From Agriotes lineatus (Eukaryota; Arthropoda; Insecta; Coleoptera; Elateridae): a DNA stretch of 64,000 bases. A program made the position numbers and the translations under genes. The stretch spans positions 20,377,090 through 20,441,089 of the forward strand of contig OW679200.1 of NCBI GenBank assembly GCA_940337035.1, written 5' to 3'. Positions 1-11,847 of this stretch are shown one piece after another (the first letter of the stretch is position 1; every line of letters starts with the position of its first letter). Below the pieces are notes generated by a model. The model was not told the DNA's origin. It saw only the letters and a program-made list of their open reading frames with translations, and ran no database searches.

Positions 1-2105
1 TAACTCAAAACACGCAGCGTACTTTTTACAACAATAAAGCAATACAGATAATTCTTTTACTAGAAATTTCTTCATTATTTTCTACACATTGCATACGCAG
101 AAAGTATGCATATACTATATATGTGCGTGCAATGGTTTTTAAAATACCTTGATGCTGAAATTGATACTGCACTTTCCCGGTACGTTTTGTTTAAACAATT
201 TCTGTAGCATTTGTTAAACATCATTTTGAGATTAATTGGACATCATCGGAATTTGTAAACAAATAAGATATCCATTAGTTTAAAAATCATTGAGAAATAT
301 TCAAGAATAAGCTTGTAAAATTGGAAAATATTTTTTTTCTGCAATCGCAAACAGAATATAGCCGTCCATATTTAGAGATGCAAGGTCATTCCAGATGGTG
401 TAAATTTGTTTTAAAATATATCTTCAAGTGCACACCCTATGATCGAATTTATAGACTCTGAATCCTGAATATAAACTATGTAGGTATCACATTTAAACAT
501 TCAACTTGCATGCAGCGCACCGCCCCCTGCACTGTTGGCTGTGACGTCAGTGAAAGAATTATGCACTTTATAGCTTGGGTTCTAAGGCGATAGTACACAA
601 CTCAAAAAACATTGAACCATGATGTTAAGAAGGTGGCATTAGTTGCATCACTGTTTTTAATATACAAGAAATGGTCAAGTACTGACGAGGATGATTCACC
701 ACTTATAGTCTTTGACTAACAATTACTATGCTAAATTATTTTCGAAAACTCTTTGTGTTGTTTCATTATGATAATGCTCCTGGTCATAATAACTTTATTT
801 CAATGGCTGCTCTCCAGAAAGTGCTCCCTGAATTAAAGAAACGTTAACAAAGCACTTGTTTATAGGATGAGGAAGCTGGATGATTGCAAGGCCAGCTAAA
901 ATATTTCTTATCATAGATGCTAGTGGCTTCCCCATTTTTAGGTAATAATGTAGAAAATTGCGTAGTTTTTTCTTTGACTTTCACCTCTATGTTGTTGACG
1001 GTAATTGATGAACCACCCTCGCAACTGTAACTTATTAAAAATGACCTAACACAAGTAATTTTCATTGCAGAGAATTGAGTCGTCTCATTCCCAAAAATCA
1101 ACGTCGTCCAATTTTTTTAAACAATTTTTCATTTAAGTAATGCAAATACGAGGCTTTACTTTGGTTATTGTTTCAAAATAATTAATATTAACTTACATAG
1201 TGATTGCTATAACACATATTATTGTAATATACCTTTCCTTATTTAAGTCTGAATTTCTATAAATGTTTTTATTGTACATAACAATAGTTGTATCAACGTG
1301 ATTTTTTTTTCTTAGTTATATATCTCGTTCTGTTATCTCTGCACTGGTAATTAGTGCTTTAGTAGATGGTAATTCGAGTACATGCAAGTAGGGTAGCAAA
1401 TTAATATTGTGATTATGGGAAAATACCTAGAGATTACCTACAAAGTTTGAATTATTTATGCCAGAAAATTGTGATATGGCATTCAACTATTACATTTTAT
1501 AAATAGATTCAAGAAACCAATATATAAATTGATGTTCTTCAGAACATCTTCTAAGGAAAAGAGAATATTATTTGCTCCATTTTTGGGCAGTAAGAGTAAT
1601 GATTTGCACAGGATAGAGGATACATGACTTAAATTTTACGAATTTAAATTCTACTCTATAGATACCAACATAACATCCAACATCACTCTTATAATAATAC
1701 ATGTTGAACAGAATTGATAAAGATGAGCAGTCACATTTAGTTTACTTTCTTTAAAAGTTGTTTTTGGTGTATCGAATATAATATATTTTACTACTAGGTA
1801 TATAACAACAGAAAATTATTGTTGGCTCAGATTCATATTAGGTGTTTGTTATGTTGAATTAATAATCAATAATAATGCAATTTTTATAGGGGTACATAAT
1901 CACATAACATAAAATGCAAATTTATATTCTAAATTGTATGTAAACTGGTGCTAACTAAAAAGATGACATTTGTAGAACTAGATAAAAGCTACCTACCTAT
2001 TCATTATAATTCCATGCGCAAAGTATCTTAAGTTCAGAAGTTTCATATTTATTTTGATGTCTAAAGGATAGTAGGTCAGACATGCAACGTTTGACCTTTA
2101 CGTTT
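1..2105. repeat. Duplicated block, copy A (truncated by window start)
   Basis: This stretch aligns almost base for base with 15083-17198 in the same orientation, with scattered substitutions and small indels: copy A has about 10 extra bases near 660, and copy B has extra bases near 15893. The left end is cut by the window and the right end stops exactly at the N gap. A - strand frame at 844-1101 is open in both copies, but most base differences inside it change the amino acid, so I do not call it a gene. No transposase or RT is recognised, so it could be part of an unknown transposon or a segmental duplication. Confidence 0.85.
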
Positions 2106-2205
2106 NNNNNNNNNNNNNNNNNNNNNNNNNNNNNNNNNNNNNNNNNNNNNNNNNNNNNNNNNNNNNNNNNNNNNNNNNNNNNNNNNNNNNNNNNNNNNNN
2201 NNNNN
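2106..2205. other. Assembly gap (100 N)
   Basis: One hundred Ns, the usual placeholder for a scaffold gap of unknown size. It lies between duplicated block copy A and a transposase remnant, so the adjacency of those two is not proven. Confidence 0.99.
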
Positions 2206-2430
2206 GATCATTTCGACTTCTCTCTGAATAGCAGCTTTCAATTCATCTAAAGAACGGGGTTTGATACGATACAACCGGTCCTTTAAGAACCCCCACAGGA
2301 AAAAATCAGCACCATGCCGGTCGACATTGGGACGACCGCAAAATGCTCGTTGAGCTGCAATAACCGAATCGCCATTTCTAACGTACGCGTCATAAATAAA
2401 CATCTGTTCTTCAATCGACCACCGCTCCAT
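2206..2430 (-). pseudogene. Internally deleted mariner-like transposase ORF
   Basis: Read from an ATG at 2430, 75 codons run into the N gap. The first half (MERWSIEEQMF... NGDSVIAAQRAF) resembles the N-terminal helix-turn-helix start of insect mariner-like transposases. About 37 residues in, the frame passes directly to DFFLWGFLKDRLY and a KPRSLDELK stretch, which resembles the C-terminal catalytic region around the last acidic residue. The several hundred residues that should lie between are absent and the frame is kept. Such a product could not catalyse transposition. The C-terminus is lost in the gap. Family assignment is by motif recognition only. Confidence 0.6.
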
Positions 2431-2599
2431 TGCGACTAGAGAGGTGAAATGACAACTCCTTGGGAGGGTAATGATCGCTTCCCCACTCTCCGGATACCTC
2501 CCATACCTGCGCACCATTCTAACGAAAATTACAATACTCCCGTGGGTCACCCTTTACTTCTTCAGTCAGAGACCCAAACCAAGCTTCACCTCCGCAGTT

Positions 2600-2895
2600 C
2601 GCCCAGCACTACGTACCTGCAGCACCCTCCTCAATTTAACCCCCAGTCGCCCTGAAGCTATATATTTATACGGTTCCGCCTCCGCAACAGCCTTATCTAT
2701 GTCGAACCCGTTGTTCGCTGGGTACTACTCACCTGCAGCACCCTCGATGGCCGAACCTCCTTGTTGTCCACCAACTCGCAGCCCCGTCCAGCTTATTCGC
2801 TCGGCACTAGGCACCTGCATCACCCACGACGGTCGAACCTACTTATTGACCACCAGCTCGTAGCCCCGTACAGGTCGAACCTCTCAACGTCCGGC
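2600..2895. repeat. GC-rich imperfect tandem repeat
   Basis: Three diverged units share cores like ACCTGCAGCACCCTC followed by GGCCGAACCT and CCAACTCGCAGCCCCGT. Cores start near 2615, 2731 and 2813, so spacing is irregular (116 and 82 bp). Base composition is clearly richer in C and G than the flanks. Open frames across it look like by-products of the repeat, not a gene. Confidence 0.55.
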
Positions 2896-3119
2896 ATTAC
2901 GCATGCTCCAGAAGGAGGAACTGTGGTTCATCGCCGCTATCGCCAAGTCCAGGTCGAAACAGCCCCACGGTTTTTTTACTTTCTTTCTTGCTATACCCTG
3001 CACCTTGGTCAAGCGCCCTTCGAGCCCTTATCAGCCCCAGAATCACCGCTCCTCAGAAGAACAAGAAGAACCAGAACCACCGACAGTGCGTCATCACGTA
3101 CGCTAATACCTTAATTTGA

Positions 3120-3489
3120 AATTATTGTACATCTATTGCAATGGTTTACTGCCCACAGCGATTCTGGTTGCCTAACTAACACAAAAATGAAAGAATTTCA
3201 AAATGAGCACAGAATTAATCTTTTGTTTATTGCAAGATAAAGTCAGTATTTTACACTAATAAACGCACTTGGGGTTAGCATTAGATACGGCAGAATCAAA
3301 AGGGTAACGTTTAACGTTTTATTCATAATTTATATTCGGAATGGCAAGCGCACCTTAATTTGTGTAGCTGACCGATTTGATTTGGTGACGTCAATACAAT
3401 AATGTGAATTTAATATGATACAGAAATGGTTTGTAAAGTACAAAATTTATATGAGCGTTATTATTAAAAATTATATATCACCAACAAAC
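3120..3489. other. No gene recognised
   Basis: AT-rich sequence between the GC-rich tandem repeat and the LINE fragment. It contains one TGACGTCA palindrome at 3386-3393. I see no coding or structural feature. Confidence 0.5.
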
Positions 3490-5095
3490 GACATTTTATG
3501 AAGAACTGTATAGTATGAGAAACGAGAAACCTACTATTGGTAACAATGATATACGAGCACGATTAACTAAACACCGAACGGAGGACCTACCAGAAATAAG
3601 TAAATACGAAGTGAAACAAGCTCTAAAGCAAATGAAATGCAATAAGACCGCAGGTGAAGATGGTATCGTCATTGAGTTAATAAAAAAACACTCACTAGAA
3701 CGCTACAAAAATTATTCAATAAATGCTTAGATCAAGGTAGGATACCAACAGAATGGAAGAAAGCATCGGTAGTGTTATTATTTAAGAAAGGAGACAAAGC
3801 ACAAATAGCCAATTATCGACCCATATCTCTACTGTCCCATGTACATAAATTATTCTTCAAAGTAATAACTAATCGCATAAGGAACAAACTTGACGAATTC
3901 CAACCACCTGAGCAAGCCGGATTCCGGAAAGGATACGGAACCCTTGACCATATACAAACAGTAAGGGAAGTGATACAAAAGACCCTGGAATATAACGAGC
4001 CATTAATGTTAGCATTTGTAGACTACGAAAAAGCGTTCGATAGTATCGAACACTGGGCTATAATAGACGCTTTGTTAAGAAATCGAATCGACTCAAGATA
4101 TATCGAAATTATTAAAGACTTATACAACTCCTGCACGATGAACATACGACTACATCAGTACGAAGAACAAATTCAAGTAAACAGGGGTGTGCGACAGGGC
4201 GATACTATATCCCCGAAGCTTTTTACCGCAGCTCTAGAGGACGTGTTTAAAACATTTAGCTGGGAACACACTGGGGTAAATATTAATGGCGAAAAATGAT
4301 CACATCTTCGTTACGCAGATGATATGGTACTATTTGCCACAAGTGTCAATGAATTGCAGTCGATGATGCACCAATTACACAACGCGTCTTTAACAGTTGG
4401 TTTAAAAATGAACGTTAGCAAAACTAAAATTATGGCCAACTTTGATTTGGGAAATACATCCATAAATGTAGGGGGAACTGGGTTGGAAAACGTTGAAGAA
4501 TATATCTATCTGGGTCAATTAATTACAAAATCGAAACATGGCCTAAAAGCTGAAGTGGCAAGACGAACTAGACTGGGTTGGGCAGCCTTTGGAAGATTAA
4601 AACAGGTATTCACGTCTAAACTGCCACAAAGCTTAAAAACAAAGGTATTTAATGAATGTGTTCTGCCAACTTTAACATACGCATCGGAAACCTGGCCTTT
4701 GACACGATACATTATAGACTCCCTTAGAATCACTCAGCGGGCACTGGAAAGAGCTATGCTTGGCATCACAATAAAAGACAGAAAAAAAAACAATGGATAA
4801 GGGAAAGAACAAAAGTTATAGATGTTGGACATCGAATAGCCAAATTGAAGTGGCAATGGTCCGGGCATATGATGCGAAGAGATGACAATCGCTGGAACAA
4901 GAAAGTTATAGAGTGGGGGCCAAGGATGGGGAGGAGAAGTGTAGGAGACCCCGAACACGTTGGGCTGACGACATTCAAAAGGTTGCAGGGAAGAGATGAA
5001 TTCAAAAAACATCGGACAGAGAAAATTGGCGAAACTTGGGAGAGGCCTATATCCAGCAGTGGATGCAAACAGGCTGAGGAGGAGGAGGAGGAACA
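3490..5095 (+). pseudogene. 5'-truncated RTE-like LINE, reverse transcriptase remnant
   Basis: The frame begins inside the RT domain (FYEELYS, then MKCNKTAGEDGI). It continues through YRPISLLSHVHKL, QAGFRKGYGTLDHIQ, FVDYEKAFDSIEHW, GVRQGDTISPKLF, the catalytic YADD at 4312-4323, YIYLGQLI and the C-terminal WQWSGHMMRRDDNRW. It is broken by a frameshift near 3690, an in-frame TGA at 4297, a frameshift in an A-run near 4790 and another near 4945. The natural end reads EAYIQQWMQTG and is followed by a GGA-rich tail near 5080. No endonuclease is present. An autonomous copy would encode endonuclease plus RT. This is a dead, 5'-truncated insertion; the clade is by resemblance. Confidence 0.88.
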
Positions 5096-8000
5096 AACGA
5101 CAAGGTAGCTGACGGGTAAAGAAACGGTGCAAAGCAGTGCGAGCAAAGCAAAGAATGCATAGAGCAAGATAAGGCAACCTATTATAAGACACAGACTATT
5201 CTGAAGTGCTAATTATAAACATGTGAAACAGTGCATTTAAAACTAATTGTGAAAAAGCAGAGATTTAAAGTGTAATGTGCTACGTTTGGAGCAGTCCTTC
5301 CTGAGTGCTTAGGTGCAGATATTTGGAACAGGAAGCTGTCACCAAGTTTGTAATTGCCTTGCCGTCCCTTCATTTTGCGAGCCGACATCAGAGCTGCACT
5401 TGAAAGGTAAATTTCACAGGCAAACCGTTGCAAAAGGCCTACTAGCTTTGGGTTTCATCAAGATTAAACATCGTACGTGGTCGTGAACGCCGTTCCAGCT
5501 GCATAGATTCATCCAAGGTTTTATAATCGAGGTAGCGTCCTTTGATTCTGTGATTTGAACCAGAGATTTGGAGATTTGCAGGAACCTAAACAAATGCAGG
5601 TTTCGGCGTCCCTACGTCACTGAAACAAATCCAAGTTAGCCGGAAATTACGTCAGATGATTTGCATTGCATTTACCTGAGGCTTTTTTCTCAATTATTGG
5701 CGTTTGAATTCAATTACGCTATTTTCTTGTATAAGCGAACCGTTTGTGTATACAGTCAATTTTAAAGTTAAAGCTGTCAGATACGATTTAAGCATTTGCC
5801 ATACATGTTAATAAGCCGTACTCAAAAGTAATTGTAATACTGAGTGTTGAACCTACCCTTTTGAAAACGAGTTTTTCTCATGCTAGACCGGAACGTTACT
5901 TTATGTGATTGCAATAAAATAGAAATAGCAATAAATCATTTATTTTTGCAAATATTAATTACAACATTACTTTAATAAGCCCTGAATTATTTATTAAACC
6001 TATTTTAATTTATAATCTGTGGGTATGCCCTAATTATTTATTATTTTTACTAAACCCTTTATAGTAGAGGGCATCATTACACTATATATATCTATATCAC
6101 AGAAATAAAATCATAATCAATCACCGCTCCAGCGTTCTGATTAACACACCAACCCCAACAAGCCGAGCTTTAAAATTCATATTGTGTTGATGGAAACAAC
6201 GGGGCCCAATTAAATATGCAGTCGATAAGATTACACAAATACAGTGGGGTATACAACACACAGGAGAGCAAAAGATCAAGAATGAAAAAACACTGAATAG
6301 AAAAAGAGAAGTCAACATAAGGTTGTTAACCATAAATTCAAAAGAAACATCGGATGATGTAGAGCAGGATAGTAAAGGCAATAAAAGAAAACAAATATAC
6401 AAAAAATAAAGAACCAAACAGTTAGACATCGGATAAAAGCAAGAGGTCAAAAGAACATGAATAAATGCAAAAAAACTAGAACCAGTATTTTAGAACATTC
6501 CTGAATTATGTGCCAGTATCAAGTATTTTACAGGAAGAGGAAACACCAACGATGATACTGAACTACCTTGTAGAGAAGAATAGCGGGAGCAGTAACAAAG
6601 CCCGTAGAATCCGGTCTAAGCAAATAAAATTATTGGTTTCATCCGACATTCAGTCACAAAATCGACAAGTGCTAAAATAGATACCAATTATTTTTTGTAT
6701 TTATCTAGAGCTAGATATTCAAATGGTTGTCAGCTGTCTTAAATAGACAATCTCTTAAACTTATAGGGCTACAGTTTGTCTCGGCAATCTTTTACCTGGT
6801 GTTATAACCGACTATGAAAGTATTACCTATATTTGGCAGTCAGCTTTAAGTGTATTCGAATTCTAAGACTATAAATATGTACTACAGAAGAAGCATGCAA
6901 TTCAATTCCCATAGATAGGTTTCTTCATTACAAACATGGTTTTATTCTGTGGACGTCAGCAGTACATCTGCTGACCATGGGAATAATAAATTATGTAGAG
7001 TTCAACTTCTCATAGATAAGAGTTCGCAATGTTCAAAATGATTCCTAGAAATGTTGATTAATATTGTTACCGGTAAATCTTCGATTCACATATGCAACAA
7101 GCTTATTGCATGAGCATTAGCTCGTCGGGATGATTGGAAGTCTTAACTGGAATAAGAGCAGGCGTTTACTCGCAAAAGTCAAATCAGTCGGTACGGAGAG
7201 AAAAACGTTTGTTATTGTTTAAGGCGCCACTGTGGTTTTTGAATACCTGTGATGCAGGGGAGTGCAGCCACAGAAGACCTCTTGGTGATGGAAAGTGTGT
7301 ACTGACGGTGCTTAGATCCGGCTATGACTTACCATCCAGATCTCTGAAAATGCTTACTTTGACTTCAAAGTACGCGAAACTGCACTGCGCTTTACAAATA
7401 AAAATGATAGAGGTTACTTTACAGAACTCTATTAAAATAACATTTATAAAATAGTGTTGCATTTCAAGCCGGCCAGTCTTGCGACTGTAACCGCAGCACG
7501 CCTTTTTCAAACACACGTCAAATCCAGACGTTGGTGTACAGCAGAAGAGCAAATAATGTTAGTGCCTGAACAAATAACGTGTTTGATCGAGCCTGCGAGT
7601 CAGGCCTAAGCCGATTTCAGGTTCGAAGCGATTGCGCAGCATTGCGTCATCATTGAACTCGGCGTCGTGTGAGTCATCAAGAAAGCGATAATGGCCATAA
7701 TTATGCCATTAAAAGTGGGTAGGGACAACTCATTAATTGGTAATGATTAGAGACCCGACTTACCGCGTTGAGTGGATAATCGTTACGCTGCGTTGCGTCT
7801 TTAAACTGAACTGAGCGTAGTGTTCTGAACTTATTTCGCGCGAAATCTTGATAGTATTAATACTTGATAGATTAGTCTAGTAATTTTTATAAGTTATAAA
7901 AGCAAGTAGAAATCAGCCTTTAGCCCGTAGCACTTTAATTCAACTATACAACTAACTCTATTGCTGACAGTATAATATAGCGTTTATGCATTGTCAATGT

Positions 8001-8321
8001 GTATCGTGTTTATGACTTTATGTGTATGTATATCCTCATCTAAAGTATACCACGTTTATTAAACAACCTGGCTTTTATTTCTGGCGTTGTTGGAGTGCTT
8101 AGTTTCAGGATTATAGTTAAAAACGAAGCAGGCTTATAGCAAGCTGTATTGAAGACCCCCACTAACGTAAGAACGAGATTGGTGCATTCACAACTTGACA
8201 CAACAAAGAAGCTGACCTACGGTTAATTAATTAAATCATTAACGATGGTAGCCAAAACCGCAGATCAACCGTCTTGCTGCGCGTACAACACGGAAACTCT
8301 GAAAAATTTCGTACACTTACC
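5096..8321. other. No recognised gene
   Basis: AT-rich, non-coding in appearance. A Lys- and Glu-rich + frame around 6207-6407 and a hydrophobic - frame over the same bases are open, but neither shows a domain I know; they may be an eroded transposon ORF. A somewhat GC-richer patch at 7100-7560 has no recognisable product. If the kinase gene's missing 5' exons are in the window they could be here, but I did not find a GxGxxG-type exon. Confidence 0.4.
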
Positions 8322-8385
8322 GCGATGGCCGAGCTAACTCAATCGGCGATATGGTCGTGGGTTCAAATCACCAGCTATGCACCCC
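8322..8385 (+). repeat. tRNA-like SINE head
   Basis: The stretch contains a degenerate Pol III A box (ATGGCCGAGCTAAC) and, about 35 bases on, a B box (GGTTCAAATCA at 8360-8370), the spacing found in tRNA-derived SINEs. It does not fold into a convincing cloverleaf and is not called as a tRNA gene. The body probably runs on to about 8460. Confidence 0.45.
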
Positions 8386-10639
8386 TGTAAAGTCTTCAAA
8401 AAAATATTGTTGGGCGCCAGAAACCCAATGGTTTCGATTAAAAATAAATGAACTACAAGTAATCAGAGTTTATTAATTATTATCTTGCAGTCAATAACTG
8501 TGATTTACGCAATATGGAGTTTATTCAAAATTTGCAATAATACAAGCAAATAAACTAAAGGTTGCCAAACGCGTTAATACAAATAACCCCTTTGTGGGTG
8601 GTTAAATTAATTGAAATAGCAAGGTAAATCGAGGGATATGCATATCGTTGTCATTTAAAAAAAACTTTCTGTCTAGGCTGTTGTAAGCAAAAAAAAAACG
8701 TGGGTGCCCCTTTCACAAAAAAAGCGTAAAGTGCACATAAAAATTCAAAGCTATCTTTAATTAAATAACAGTGAATGTTCTATTCAATGGGAAACAAATT
8801 GAAGTACTGGTATAACCAGCCCGGGTATGCTTGAAGAGCGCGGCAACTGTTCACAATTAACGTAGCTGTATTAACAACCGAAAGAACTAACCTCTGGCGT
8901 CCTGTACTTTTTAAGTGGCAGTGCAATCGAGGGCTTGCTACACAGGTTAGTTGGCAGAATTATTCTTAACACGATGGGTCGGCTTGACGAAAAGCAGACC
9001 AGATTGCAGCATCGACGCTGAAGGTAGCTGACGGCCGTTTAAATTTGTGACGGAAAGCTGGCCCCCAAGTGTAAAATTATCAGATGAAAATGGCTACTTG
9101 CAGGTAAAATTTCCAGGAGAAGATTTCTGGATAAAAAATAATTCCTGGTGAAAACTTGTGAGTTCCAGGCGAAAATAATTCCTGGTAAAAGCTAAAGAAA
9201 TGCAATTAATATGAGGATAACAGAAAGAAAACCCATCGTACCTGAATTCAATTTTCAGCTTTCAAACAAACACAATCGTCGTGGCGTAATTAGCACGAAG
9301 AAAATCCTCGCAAGCAAGTGGCTTGTTTGAGGAACGAAAATATAATGCCTCCGCGTTCGGACAATCGAAATGAGAACAGCTGCAAGCTGGGCCTTTGAGA
9401 TAAGCCAGCGAATGTTTGTGGGGCTTTCCAGAATCGGTACGAAATGAGCGAACTAATAAATTGAAATAATTCGAAATACAATTTGATTATTATTCGAAAA
9501 CAATATACAGGCTAGTCCTGAAGTAATTGAAATATGGAGAAAACATTCGAGCGAAGCCGAAAAATGGTTTCAAACTGAGTTAGCTAGCAAACAAAGGGCA
9601 ATTAGAAATTCAGAGTAAAATAGGACAAAGGGTATAAATAAAAAGCCGTGTTACAAGAGGCGCAGTAGTATTGATAAACTGGCGCACAGCAGCTTAAGCG
9701 TTACTGCACTTTGAACGGATATATGCTCCAAAGCTTATTACACAACAGCTAACTTACTTATAAACAAATAAAACATTTGCGGTAAATTACACACGCAGTA
9801 CAAATAGGTTCAACTTGTTAGCTTGGGCAGTAATTCAATCGACGCGATGGTTTTATGCCAAAATCAAATCCCGGTCACCTCGCGCTGATCGAAAAGTAAT
9901 GATGGCCTGATGGCGCCCAAAAGTTGGAAGGCGTGGCTGGCGGCTGGGCTCAATGAAACCAAAATGGGTAGTTTGAAGATTGTCAACTGTGCATCGTTCT
10001 ATACGCAATACGATGAGAGACCTTTCAGAGTTGCCTGAGCTTGTCGAACAAAAAATGAACAAGTTAGTTCAAAGATTAACTACGAGAGTCGGCATCGGTC
10101 TACATAGTGACGAGATGGTTCCCCAGAGCTGCATTCGAATGCAGAGTATCGATATACAATGAGGTGGCAGAACAATATGCGGGTTTCTTTAAGTATATAC
10201 GGTGAGAAATTGATATGAAATTCTACCGCACTTTAACCTGACGGTAACGGAATTTTAGATACGTAAGCTGCACCTCGGAAAAAGTCATAATTTGCCAAAT
10301 TGGAACAGTAAAGCTTTCCCAAACAGCTACATTTAGGGAACAATAATAGTCACATACGCACAAGCTCTCTGCTCGGTGATCACCGGTCCAGTACAGACCT
10401 AGTCACCGCCTGAAAGAAACAGTTCGACGAAACGAGTTTTAAGGTCTTCTCCCCCCTTTACTGCGTGCATACAAAACCCAGCGGCGGCGTTGATGTTTAA
10501 CTAGACCTAATGATGTAATTATAGCTGATATGAAAATCCATTGTCCACTGTTGCTTAGATGTTATAGCCAACATAAAGAACATATCCACAATACATTTTC
10601 ACAAAAATTGTACGTCCACATACTTTTTCATGCATTGTT
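8386..10639. other. No recognised gene; GC-richer patch at 9850-10160
   Basis: Mostly AT-rich sequence. At 9850-10160 both strands carry open frames of 60-70 codons in less AT-rich sequence. The + frame includes MRDLSELPELVEQKMNKL and looks like real former coding sequence, possibly from a transposon, but I cannot name it. Nothing else is supported. Confidence 0.35.
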
Positions 10640-11458
10640 TATACAAGGTGTTTCAAAAATGTCTGCCAAAATTTCTAGGACGTATAGTACATCAAAAAGT
10701 AAGTGTAGTTTACTCGATAAAACTATTTCCGAAAATGCACTCCCACGGAGTTACAGCCCCTAGAAGACTGAAAAATGGTTTTTTGGCATTTTATTCAAAA
10801 CTGTTACAACTAACTTAATGAAATTTGGCACAGTGGCGTAGTTTTTTATGAGAAATATTACTAATTTGTTAGAATCTTCATATTTTATTCAGGGGCGTAA
10901 CTTACAAGGGGGCTGGAATGGTTCAATTACCCTATCTTTTTTGTGCGTGGTTTTATCTAATACATTTATCAAAAATCTCAAAGCTTGATTATTTTACATA
11001 AAAAAAGTATTCTTGAAAAACACGTCAACATTCAACTGCAAATTACACTAAAACGGTCAACTTTAAAACATTTTAACAAGAATGCCTTTTTTATGTAAGA
11101 TAAATCAAGCTTTGAGATTTTTGATAAATGTATTAGATAAAACCACGCACAAAAAAGATAGGGTAATTGAACCATTCCAGCCCCCTTGTAAGTTACGCCC
11201 CTGAATAAAATATAAAGATTCTAACAAATTAGTAATATTTCTCATAAAAAACTACGCCACTGTGCCAAATTTCATTAAGTTACCTGTAACAGTTTTGAAG
11301 AAAATGCCAAAAAACCATTTTTGAGAGTCTTCTTCTAGGAGCTGTAGCTCATTGGGAGTGCATTTTCAGAAATAGTCTTATAGAGTAAACTACACTTATT
11401 TTTTGATGTACTATACGTCCTAGAAATTTTGGCAGACATTTTTGAAACACCTTGTATA
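10640..11458. mobile_element. Foldback/MITE with ~385-bp terminal inverted repeats
   Basis: The left end TATACAAGGTGTTTCAAAAA is matched at the right end by its inverse (TTTTTGAAACACCTTGTATA). The arms, about 10640-11030 and 11070-11458, are nearly perfect reverse complements, with only scattered mismatches and a small indel, separated by about 40 unrelated bases. The ends resemble the GGTGTTTCAAAA termini of mariner-type MITEs, which insert at TA. The element encodes nothing convincing; open frames in the two arms mirror each other. RNA across it would form a very long hairpin. Confidence 0.88.
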
Positions 11459-11847
11459 ATTAGTACAACATCTGAAGTTTTCGTAGCCACATATGCTTCA
11501 CATGATCTTAAAAACATTTAGCAGCAACATTAACTGGTGTTGCATTGGCAACTCTTTAGGCATCCTCAAATAAAGAATCCGTAAGTCATCCAGCTTGACA
11601 TTTTGTCCTATCCATTTTGATTAAAAGTGTGATTATATTTAATTTAATATTTATTGCTAATAATTATAATTAAGAGAAAGCTGTACATGTCTTCAAAATA
11701 ATAAATCTGTGCATCCATATTACTCCAGATTTGTTGACCTATTTTTGTCCATACTATGTAAATAGCGAGCTATGTTACTGTAGCACCTTAAAATGAAAAT
11801 TTTAACTTCATTATTTTTATTCAAATAATAATCAGTTACATTTTCAG
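11459..11847 (+). other. Intron sequence before the first visible CDKL exon
   Basis: AT-rich, ending in an acceptor with TTTTCAG at 11841-11847. No exon is recognised. The upstream coding exons of the kinase must lie further 5'. Confidence 0.6.

Noticed and set aside
602..711. Short + frame reading DVKKVALVASLF... like the start of a Harbinger-type protein
   Set aside because: Only about 33 codons, and a 10-base deletion shifts it in copy B.
844..1101. 85-codon - strand frame present in both duplicated blocks (also 15935-16192)
   Set aside because: Most base differences between copies alter the amino acid and no domain is recognised, so there is no sign of coding constraint.
10530..11517. 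Frames reading QGVSKMSAKISRTYSTSK on both sides
   Set aside because: They are the two mirror arms of the foldback element, not genes.
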